Source: M0108 sp937862735
GTDB lineage: Bacteria; Pseudomonadota; Gammaproteobacteria; Chromatiales; Chromatiaceae
DNA: 64,000 nt
Assembly (NCBI GenBank): GCA_937862735.1
Contig: CALMDH010000330.1
Span: forward strand, 77,575 to 141,574
Direction: 5' to 3'
Each line of letters starts with the position of its first letter. The stretch's first letter is position 1. The notes under the pieces were generated by a model that was not told where the DNA came from, did not search any database, and saw nothing but the letters and a program-made list of their open reading frames with translations. Below, in pieces: positions 54,982 through 64,000 of the stretch. The translations under genes and the position numbers were made by a program.

Positions 54982-55872
54982 TCAAGCCTCGGCCAGACAC
55001 TGGGCCAGGGATGCCTCCCAGGCCGGCAGGGCGAGGCCGAAGACCTCTTGCAGACGGCCGTTGTCCAGCACCGAATAGGCCGGGCGTTTGGCCGGGGAGG
55101 GATAGTCCCGGGAGGGGATGTGCAGCAGCCGGCAGCTCAGGCCGCTGGCCTCCTGGATGGCCTTGGCGAAACCCCACCAACTCGTCTGGCCACCGCCGCT
55201 GACGTGGTAGAGCCCGCCCTGGGTCTTCAGATCGATGTCGCCGCGCAGGACGCGGTAGAGGAGTTGGGCGCTGACCTCGGCCAGCAGCCGGGCCCAGGTG
55301 GGGGCGCCGATCTGGTCGTCGACGACCTTGAGCTCGTCCCGTTCCCGCAGCAGGCGCTGCATGGTGAGGAGGAAGTTCTGGCCATAGCGGCCATACACCC
55401 AACTGGTGCGCAGGATCAGGGCCGGGGCGCCGGAATCCAGCAGGCCGTTCTCCCCATCGAGCTTGGTGGCGCCGTAGACGTTGATGGGCCCGGGCTCATC
55501 GTCTTCCCGGTAGGGGCACTCGGCGTCGCCGGAGAAGACGAAGTCGGTGGAATAGTGCAGTACCGGGACCTGTCGTTCCGCCACCAGGCGGCCCAGCAGG
55601 CCGGGGGCATCGCCATTGACTCGCCGCGCCAGGTCCGGCTCGCTCTCCGCCTTGTCCACCGCGGTGTAGGCGGCGGCATTGATGACGGCATCGGGCTGGG
55701 TGGCGCGGATCAGTCGGGTCAGGGACTCGGCATCGGCCAGATTGACGGCCTGCTCCCAGCGCCCATCCAGGGTGGCGCGCACGACCCGGCCCAGGGGCGC
55801 CAGGGTGCGCTGTAATTCCCAACCGACCTGGCCGTCGGCACCGATGAGGAGGAGGGTCGGAGGTGTCTTCAT
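54982..55872 (-). CDS. rfbD: dTDP-4-dehydrorhamnose reductase
   Basis: 296 residues. LLIGADGQVGWELQRTLAPL is the NADPH-binding start; NAAAYTAVDKAESEPDLARR, YSTDFVFSGDAECPYREDDE, and the catalytic YGATKLDGEN (YxxxK). It makes dTDP-L-rhamnose from the 4-keto sugar, the last step of the rfb pathway. The operon order by transcription is rfbB-rfbA-rfbC-rfbD; 179 bases with a palindromic repeat separate it from rfbC. The start at 55872 is chosen over 55923 because homology starts there. Confidence 0.94.
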   Translation of the reverse strand: MKTPPTLLLIGADGQVGWELQRTLAPLGRVVRATLDGRWEQAVNLADAESLTRLIRATQPDAVINAAAYTAVDKAESEPDLARRVNGDAPGLLGRLVAERQVPVLHYSTDFVFSGDAECPYREDDEPGPINVYGATKLDGENGLLDSGAPALILRTSWVYGRYGQNFLLTMQRLLRERDELKVVDDQIGAPTWARLLAEVSAQLLYRVLRGDIDLKTQGGLYHVSGGGQTSWWGFAKAIQEASGLSCRLLHIPSRDYPSPAKRPAYSVLDNGRLQEVFGLALPAWEASLAQCLAEA

Positions 55873-55979
55873 GGATGGTACCGATGCAGGGCTGGAAACA
55901 AGGGTCAGCAGGGCCGGAGACAAGGATCAGGCAACCCTACTCACGCCCCTCGTGGGGGAGAGCTGGAAGAATCAAGCAA

Positions 55980-56039
55980 ACCCACTCCCTCCCCCCCTCG
56001 TGGGGGAGGGCTGGGGAGAGGGGGGTCTGAACGGCTAGG
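55980..56039. repeat. G-rich intergenic palindromic repeat, copy E
   Basis: CCCACTCCCTCCCCCCCTCG, TGGGGGAGGGCTGGGGAGAG, then TCTGAACGGCTAGG. A partial copy (CCCCTCGTGGGGGAGAGCTG) precedes it at about 55946-55966. It lies between rfbC and rfbD. Confidence 0.65.
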
Positions 56040-56051
56040 CCTCATCTAGCG

Positions 56052-56627
56052 CTAGCCGGCAGGATGGGCGGACACATAGCTCGGCAGCCTCCCGGCCGGC
56101 ACCTCGGTCAGTGGGATGGCGGCCAGGTCCTTCGCCGACAGGATGGGCTCACCCTGCAGGGGCCAGTCGATGCCGATGGCCGGGTCGTTCCAGGCGATCG
56201 ACAGCTCGTGCTCCGGATGGTAGAAGTCGCTGCACTTGTAGCTGAACAGGGCGTCCTCGCCGGTGACGTAGTAGCCATGGGCGAAGCCGGGTGGCACCCA
56301 GAACTGGCGGTGGTTGTCCCCGGACAGCAGCACGCCAGTCCAGCGGCCGAACCAGGGTGAGCCGGGACGGGCATCCACGGCCACGTCGAAGACCTCGCCG
56401 CGCAGCACCTGCACCAGCTTGCCCTGGGCATGGGGGTGCTGGATGTGCAGGCCGCGCAGGACCCCATGGCGGGAATAGGCCTGGTTGTCCTGGACCAGCC
56501 CGGCGGGGATGCCGGCGGCGGCATAGCGCTCCCGCTGCCAGGACTCCAGAAACCAGCCCCGCGCGTCACCAAAGACCTGGGGTTCGATGATGAGGACGTC
56601 GGGGATCGCGGAGGGGATGATCTTCAT
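56052..56627 (-). CDS. rfbC: dTDP-4-dehydrorhamnose 3,5-epimerase
   Basis: 191 residues, a complete RmlC cupin: MKIIPSAIPDVLIIEPQVFG, DNQAYSRHGVLRGLHIQHPH (catalytic His region), KLVQVLRGEVFDVAVDARPG, FWVPPGFAHGYYV, YKCSDFYHPEHE. It epimerises C3 and C5 of dTDP-4-keto-6-deoxyglucose. It starts 26 bases after the rfbA stop. Longer upstream open sequence is not part of the gene. Confidence 0.96.
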   Translation of the reverse strand: MKIIPSAIPDVLIIEPQVFGDARGWFLESWQRERYAAAGIPAGLVQDNQAYSRHGVLRGLHIQHPHAQGKLVQVLRGEVFDVAVDARPGSPWFGRWTGVLLSGDNHRQFWVPPGFAHGYYVTGEDALFSYKCSDFYHPEHELSIAWNDPAIGIDWPLQGEPILSAKDLAAIPLTEVPAGRLPSYVSAHPAG

Positions 56628-56653
56628 TGGTAAGGCATGCTCGACTAAGGTCC

Positions 56654-57538
56654 TCAAGGCTCCGCGGAGCGCTCCAGCAGACCCAGGAGGTACTCGCCGT
56701 AGCCGCTCTTGGCCAGGGGGGCGGCGATGGCACGCAACTGGTCGGCGTCGATCCAGCGTCGCTGCCAGGCGACCTCCTCGGGACAGCAAATCTTCAGCCC
56801 CTGGCGGGACTCGATGGTCTCGATGAAGTTGCTGGCCTCCATCAGGGATTGGTGGGTGCCGGTGTCGAGCCAGGCGGTGCCGCGCCCCAGGCGCTCCAGG
56901 TAGAGTTCCTCCTGGGCCAGGTAGCGGTTGTTGAGGTCGGTGATCTCCAGCTCGCCGCGGGGCGAGGGCTGGAGGCCCGCCGCCAGGTCGCACACCTGGC
57001 CGTCATAGAAGTAGAGCCCGGTGACGGCGTAATTGGACTTGGGCCGGGCCGGCTTCTCCTCCAGGCTGAGGACCCGGCCCATGCCGTCCAGCTCGGCGAC
57101 GCCATAGCGCTCCGGGTCCCTGACCCAGTAGCCGAAGACCGAGGCGCCGCGCTCGCGCAGATTGGCGGCGCGCATCTGCTGCACCAAGCCGTGGCCATAG
57201 AAGATGTTGTCGCCGAGGATGAGACAGCTCGGGTCCCCGGCGATGAAGTCGGCGCCGATGAGGAAGGCCTGGGCCAGACCGCCGGGCTCGGGCTGGACGG
57301 CGTACTGGATGGCGATGCCCCACTGGCCGCCATCGCCCAGCAGATCCCGGAAGGCGCTGGCGTCCCGGGGGGTAGTGATGACCAGGATCTCCCGGATCCC
57401 CGCCAGCATCAGGGTGGCGAGGGGGTAATAGATCATGGGCTTGTCGTAGACCGGCAGCAGTTGCTTGCTGATGGTGTGGGTCAGCGGATAAAGCCGGGTG
57501 CCGGAGCCGCCAGCGAGGATGAGGCCTTTACGATTCAT
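56654..57538 (-). CDS. rfbA: Glucose-1-phosphate thymidylyltransferase
   Basis: 294 residues. MNRKGLILAGGSGTRLYPLT is the nucleotide-binding start; QLLPVYDKPMIYYPLATLML, PGGLAQAFLIGADFI, GDNIFYGHGL, KSNYAVTGLYFYD, LGRGTAWLDTGTHQSLMEAS. It makes dTDP-glucose from dTTP and glucose-1-phosphate. Start at 57538; the 71 in-frame upstream codons look non-coding. Second gene of the operon. Confidence 0.97.
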   Translation of the reverse strand: MNRKGLILAGGSGTRLYPLTHTISKQLLPVYDKPMIYYPLATLMLAGIREILVITTPRDASAFRDLLGDGGQWGIAIQYAVQPEPGGLAQAFLIGADFIAGDPSCLILGDNIFYGHGLVQQMRAANLRERGASVFGYWVRDPERYGVAELDGMGRVLSLEEKPARPKSNYAVTGLYFYDGQVCDLAAGLQPSPRGELEITDLNNRYLAQEELYLERLGRGTAWLDTGTHQSLMEASNFIETIESRQGLKICCPEEVAWQRRWIDADQLRAIAAPLAKSGYGEYLLGLLERSAEP

Positions 57539-57624
57539 TGGGATTCCTTGAGCAGCGGCCTTTAGAGCGGAGCTGATCTGAGGTGAGGTAAGCCGAGGGC
57601 CGTGAAACGGATGAGCCCAGGGCC

Positions 57625-58680
57625 CTAACCTGCCCCCAGGCGCTGGCCGCGATAGCTGCCATCCATCACCCGCCGGCACCAGGCCTGGTTGTCCAGGTAC
57701 CACTGGAGGGTACGGCGCAGGCCGGTCTCGAAGCGCTCCCGCGGGGCCCAACCCAGCTCGGTCTTGAGCTTGGTGGCGTCGATGGCATAGCGCAGGTCAT
57801 GGCCGGGGCGGTCGGTGACGAAGGTCTTGAGCTGGGCATGGGGCCGGTGCGGGGAATCCGGGACCAGTTCGTCGAGGAGGGCGCAGAGGGTGTCGACCAC
57901 CTCCAGGTTGGTGCGCTCGCTGTCGCCGCCGACGTTGTAGACCTCGCCCGGCCGGCCGGCCTCCAGGACCCGCCAGATGGCACGGCAATGGTCCTCGACA
58001 TAGAGCCAGTCGCGGACGTTGGCGCCGGTGCCATAAATGGGCAGGGGCGCGCCGGCCAGGGCCTTGAGGGTCACCAGGGGGATCAGCTTCTCCGGGAATT
58101 GGTAGGGGCCGTAATTGTTGGAGCAGTTGGTGGTCAGGACCGGCAGGCCATAGGTGTGGTGCCAGGCCCGCACTAGATGGTCCGAGGCCGCCTTGGAGGC
58201 CGAATAAGGAGAATTGGGGGCATAGGGGGTGGTCTCGGTGAAGCGCCCCTCGGCCCCCAGGGTGCCGTAGACCTCGTCGGTGGAGACGTGCAGGAAGCGG
58301 AAGGAATCCCGCCCGGCCTGGCCCAGGCCCGCCCAGTAGCGACGGGCGCAGTCGAGCAGATTGAAGGTGCCGACGACGTTGGTCTGGACGAAGTCGGCGG
58401 GCCCGTCGATGGAGCGGTCGACGTGGGACTCGGCGGCGAAGTTGACCACCGCGTCCACGGCATAGTCCGCGAGCAAACGCTCCACCAGGGCCTGGTCACC
58501 GATGTCACCCTGGACGAAGACGTGGCGGGTATTGCCCGCCAGGGGCGCCAGGGTGTCCAGATTGCCGGCGTAGGTCAGCTTGTCCAGGTTCACCACCTGG
58601 ACGCCCGTCTCACGCAGCAGGAAATGGATGAAATTGCCACCGATGAAGCCGGCGCCACCCGTTACCAGAAGGGTTTTCAT
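57625..58680 (-). CDS. rfbB: dTDP-glucose 4,6-dehydratase
   Basis: 351 residues. MKTLLVTGGAGFIGGNFIHF (NAD site), NFAAESHVDRSIDGP, FLHVSTDEVYGTLG, and YSASKAASDHLVRAWHHTYG (catalytic YxxxK). It makes dTDP-4-keto-6-deoxyglucose. It is the first gene of rfbBACD, which supplies dTDP-L-rhamnose for lipopolysaccharide or exopolysaccharide. Upstream (58681-58987) are two 63-bp repeats and about 180 bases with no gene. Confidence 0.97.
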   Translation of the reverse strand: MKTLLVTGGAGFIGGNFIHFLLRETGVQVVNLDKLTYAGNLDTLAPLAGNTRHVFVQGDIGDQALVERLLADYAVDAVVNFAAESHVDRSIDGPADFVQTNVVGTFNLLDCARRYWAGLGQAGRDSFRFLHVSTDEVYGTLGAEGRFTETTPYAPNSPYSASKAASDHLVRAWHHTYGLPVLTTNCSNNYGPYQFPEKLIPLVTLKALAGAPLPIYGTGANVRDWLYVEDHCRAIWRVLEAGRPGEVYNVGGDSERTNLEVVDTLCALLDELVPDSPHRPHAQLKTFVTDRPGHDLRYAIDATKLKTELGWAPRERFETGLRRTLQWYLDNQAWCRRVMDGSYRGQRLGAG

Positions 58681-58863
58681 GAGGTCCTTGTCCTCAAGCA
58701 TCGCCCCCCCGGGAGTCAGGTCCGGGGAACTCGATGCGGTTGGTGGATCGGAATAAAGCCAGGTGCCGTGTGAGTTGGGTGACGTGAAAGACCCCGCCCA
58801 TGGGCAACAGCCCGCACGGCATCTTCACAGCATCAGCAGGTCCGCTACGTCGCCGATATCTTA

Positions 58864-58990
58864 GCGTGACAGTCACGGGAATGGCTTACATTGTCAGGGG
58901 TGTGGCCTGCCGCCTCATGACAGTTAGCGTGAAAGTCACCAGGCTTGTCTGTCACCATCAGGGGTGTGGCGCGCCGCCTCATGAGAGTTA
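58864..58990. repeat. Two tandem 63/64-bp repeats between rfbB and ssb
   Basis: Units at 58864-58926 and 58927-58990. Each starts GCGTGAMAGTCAC and contains TCAGGGGTGTGGC, GCCGCCTCATGA and GTTA. It is the same family as 22239-22364. The last three bases overlap the ssb stop codon (58988-58990, minus strand). Confidence 0.85.
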
Positions 58991-59512
58991 GAAGGGGATA
59001 TCGTCATCGAAGTCCACTGGTCCAGGGCCACCGGGCGCCGGACCACCACCGCCGGTGGGCTTGCCGAAATCGTCGTCGGGCCAGCCTCCGCCGCCACCCT
59101 GGGGGCGCGACTGATTGCCGCCCTGGTTGTCGTAGGGCGCCGAGGTCGGTCCGCCACCGCCTCCGCGACCGTCAAGCATCATCATGCTGCCTTTCATATC
59201 GACCACGATATCCGTGGAATAGCGGTCCTGGCCATCGGGACCCTGCCACTTGTTGGTGCGCAACTGGCCTTCAATGTAGACCTTGGAACCCTTGCGCAGG
59301 TATTGCTGGGCGATCTCTCCCAGCTTGCCGAAGAGGGTCACCCGATGCCACTCGGTGCGCTCTTGAGGCTCGCCGGTGTTCTTATCTTTCCAGGTCTCGC
59401 TGGTAGCGATGCGGATCTTGGTGATCGCCATGTTGCTGGGCGTGTAGCGGGTTTCCGGATCGGCGCCCAAGTTGCCGATCAGCATGACTTTGTTAAGGCT
59501 TCCCCTGGACAT
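58988..59512 (-). CDS. ssb: Single-stranded DNA-binding protein
   Basis: 174 residues. OB fold: MSRGSLNKVMLIGNLGADPE, TRYTPSNMAITKIRIATSET, WHRVTLFGKLGEIAQQYLRK, KVYIEGQLRTNKWQGPDGQD. Gly/Gln/Pro-rich linker and the DFDDDIPF tip that binds partner proteins. It coats single-stranded DNA in replication, recombination and repair. Start at 59512. The arrangement ssb-MFS-uvrA, with uvrA divergent, is common in gammaproteobacteria. Confidence 0.97.
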   Translation of the reverse strand: MSRGSLNKVMLIGNLGADPETRYTPSNMAITKIRIATSETWKDKNTGEPQERTEWHRVTLFGKLGEIAQQYLRKGSKVYIEGQLRTNKWQGPDGQDRYSTDIVVDMKGSMMMLDGRGGGGGPTSAPYDNQGGNQSRPQGGGGGWPDDDFGKPTGGGGPAPGGPGPVDFDDDIPF

Positions 59513-59601
59513 GAGTTCCTCCGGCCCTGATGTGGTGATGAGCGCCCCGGATGGGGTTTCAATAGGTAGCAAAGATCAACGATTTCAGTTATTGGCGTTC
59601 C

Positions 59602-59808
59602 GGGTCGGGTGGCATCTGGCGGGGGACGCCGTGAATACATCCCTGTAGGCTTGGCAACCGCATCCTTGCGGTTGACACCCCCGCCAGAAGCCCCCCGACC
59701 CTCCCTGGTGCCTGGGCTGGGGTGGCCTCTGGCGGGGGATACACTGAAAACGTCCCCGTAGGCTTGACGACCGCATCCCCGCGGTTGACACCACCGCCAG
59801 AAGCCACC
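59602..59808. repeat. Two tandem approximately 100-bp palindromic repeats beside ssb
   Basis: Copy 1 (59602-59701) has outer arms starting GGGTCGGGTGGC and ending CCGACCC, an inner TCTGGCGGGGG/CCCCCGCCAGA pair and a central AACCGCATCCTTGCGGTT hairpin. Copy 2 (59721-59808) keeps the inner arms, TAGGCTTG and CCGCATCC..GCGGTTGACACC. The two copies share most bases. It looks like a MITE-type or REP-like repeat; it fills most of the 59513-59846 gap. Confidence 0.75.
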
Positions 59809-59846
59809 GACCCTTCCGGCTTGCCTGAGCTGGGCTGGGCTTGGCG

Positions 59847-61223
59847 TCAGACCGCCGCGGTGAAGGCGTCCAATCTTGCCCAATCGACGCGACCCTTGTC
59901 CACTTTGAGGTAGGCGACGCCCTCTTCCGCCACGACCAGGACTTCCTCGACGCCGGGGATGGCCATTAGGGCCGCTGGCAGGTTGGGGTCGGCGGCGCGA
60001 TCGCCGACGGGGATGGTGTGGGGCACGGCCTGGCGCGGCGGGCGCATGCCGTAGGCCACCAGGAACCAGATCACTACCGCGAGGGCGGAGAAGACCGGCA
60101 CGGCATGGGCGCCCCAGTGCTGGTGGATCCAGCCGCCGATCAGGCCACCGAGGAAGGCGCCGGTGAACTGGGAGGTGGAATAGACCCCCATGGCGGTGCC
60201 CTTGGCCCCGGCATGGGCGACCTTGGAGACCATGGAGGGCAGGATGGCCTCCAGCAAGTTGAAAATGGTGATCAGGACCAGCAGCCAGAAGGCGGTCACC
60301 AGGAGGTTATGGCCCAGGAAGTTGAGGCCCAGCAGCCCCAAGGCCAGGGCCAGCAGGCTGCCCAGGAACACCGGTTTCATCCGCCCCTTGCTTTCCGCCT
60401 GGATGATGAGCGGGACCATGGCCAGGATCGCCAGCAGCAGGACGGGGAGATAGACCATCCAGTGATCGACGGGGGCCAGCCCCCCCTCCCCCAGAAACAG
60501 GGGCACGACCAGAAAGAGGGAGGTCATGGTCAGATGCAGGGTGAAGATACCCAGATCCAGTCGCAGCAATTCCCCATCCGCCAGGACGGTACGAAACTGG
60601 CTGGCCACGGGCTCGGCGTCCCGATGCAGGCTGGAATGGACGGGATTCGGCACCACGAAGAGGATGATGAAAATCCCCGCCAGGGCCAGGGCGGCGATGA
60701 ACCAGAACAGCCCCGGCAAGCCGCCCCAGTGGGCGACGATGGGCCCCAGGACCAGGGCCAGGGCGAAGGACAGGGCGATGCTGATGCCGATGCCGGCCAT
60801 GGCCCGGGTGCGCACCGACTCGCGGGTGAGATCGGCGGTGAGGGCCATGATGGCGGCGGCGATGGCCCCGCTGCCCTGGAGCAGGCGGCCCAGGATCACG
60901 CCATAGATGTCGGTGGCCAGGGCGGCCAGGACGCTGCCGATGAGAAAGATCATCAGACCACCCAGGATCACCGGCTTGCGGCCGATGCGATCCGAGAGCA
61001 TGCCGAAGGGGATCTGGAACAGGGCCTGGGTCAGGCCATAGATGCCGATGGCGATGCCGATGAGGAAGGGGGTGGCGCCGGGGACGTCCTGGGCCTGGAT
61101 GGCGAAGACCGGCAGGATGAGAAAGAGCCCCAGCATGCGCATGGCGAAGATGCCGGCCAGGCCCGCCGAGGCGCGCCTTTCGTCGGCGGTCATGGGAATG
61201 GGCGGGGGTCCGGATCGGCTCAT
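59847..61223 (-). CDS. MFS transporter, YajR-like, with C-terminal YAM-type domain
   Basis: 458 residues. Twelve membrane segments of the DHA1 type: GLAGIFAMRMLGLFLILPVF, GLTQALFQIPFGMLSDRIGR (motif A), ALTADLTRESVRTRAMAGIG, and GAKGTAMGVYSTSQFTGAFL. After the last segment about 70 residues (ALMAIPGVEEVLVVAEEGVA, YLKVDKGRVDWARL) form a ferredoxin-like domain as in E. coli YajR. The drug or ion specificity is unknown. Start at 61223; the longer upstream open frame overlaps uvrA. Gene order ssb-MFS-uvrA is conserved. Confidence 0.87.
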   Translation of the reverse strand: MSRSGPPPIPMTADERRASAGLAGIFAMRMLGLFLILPVFAIQAQDVPGATPFLIGIAIGIYGLTQALFQIPFGMLSDRIGRKPVILGGLMIFLIGSVLAALATDIYGVILGRLLQGSGAIAAAIMALTADLTRESVRTRAMAGIGISIALSFALALVLGPIVAHWGGLPGLFWFIAALALAGIFIILFVVPNPVHSSLHRDAEPVASQFRTVLADGELLRLDLGIFTLHLTMTSLFLVVPLFLGEGGLAPVDHWMVYLPVLLLAILAMVPLIIQAESKGRMKPVFLGSLLALALGLLGLNFLGHNLLVTAFWLLVLITIFNLLEAILPSMVSKVAHAGAKGTAMGVYSTSQFTGAFLGGLIGGWIHQHWGAHAVPVFSALAVVIWFLVAYGMRPPRQAVPHTIPVGDRAADPNLPAALMAIPGVEEVLVVAEEGVAYLKVDKGRVDWARLDAFTAAV

Positions 61224-61299
61224 CGTGGGGTACTTCGGCTTTGCCTCGGCTGGGAGTGGCTGAGCATAATAGCAGTTTCGCCCTAACCGGTTCAGGCTC

Positions 61300-64000
<2,701 letters not shown>

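Overview
The window is GC-rich chromosomal DNA of a gammaproteobacterium, most likely a purple sulfur bacterium of the Chromatiaceae. The evidence is a sulfur-globule-type envelope protein (25709-26050), the classic gammaproteobacterial order recA-recX-alaS-lysC-csrA-tRNA-Ser on the minus strand (23487-16724), and the general gene content. The taxonomic assignment is inference, because no rRNA is present.

Layout. 1-7333: a periplasmic small-heat-shock-like protein, an NTF2-fold protein, mtaB, an APH-fold kinase, tatABC (TatC has a long extra tail) and a LysR regulator. 7576-16737: integrated element 1, about 9.2 kb, in the 3' end of tRNA-Ser(GCU). It carries a tyrosine integrase, an AlpA-like regulator with an AT-hook-like tail, a single-chain type IIB topoisomerase (Topo VIII-like B-A fusion), a coupled primase/helicase-like protein, an iterated palindrome directly after it, and a Nu1/TerS-like small protein. 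16724-24939: tRNA-Ser, csrA, lysC, alaS, recX, recA, thpR, pncC. 25172-42140: cupin, sulfur globule protein, a HlyD/RbbA-type exporter operon with an unknown leader gene, a ThrE-type exporter, an LplT-Aas fusion, a MacA/MacB-like efflux operon and a CoA transferase. 42744-43529: an HD hydrolase whose stop codon lies in a tRNA-Val remnant. 43485-51109: integrated element 2, about 7.6 kb, in tRNA-Val(CAC). It carries an integrase coupled to an unknown gene, an AlpA-like protein, a PrimPol-RepA-type protein, an iteron/hairpin cluster directly after it, and a DUF5681-like protein. 51400-64000: BolA-family ibaG, prfC, an exported protein, the rfbBACD dTDP-rhamnose operon, ssb, a YajR-like MFS transporter and the 5' 96% of uvrA.

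The two islands share one plan. Each has a 3'-tRNA attachment duplication, tandem G-rich or CCACCTGA-type repeats just inside both ends that look like integrase arm sites, an integrase at the end away from the intact tRNA, an AlpA-like regulator behind an inverted repeat, a primase-helicase, a cluster of short direct plus inverted repeats immediately 3' of it (candidate origin), and a small terminase-like gene. No capsid, tail, lysis or conjugation genes are visible. They therefore look like phage satellites or integrating plasmids. The single-chain type IIB topoisomerase of element 1 is the most unusual gene in the window.

The chromosome also holds several dispersed intergenic repeats: five G-rich palindromes, two loci of tandem 63-bp units (recX-recA and rfbB-ssb), and a pair of about 100-bp palindromes beside ssb. 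Long open frames antisense to alaS, aas and uvrA are codon-bias shadows and are not annotated.
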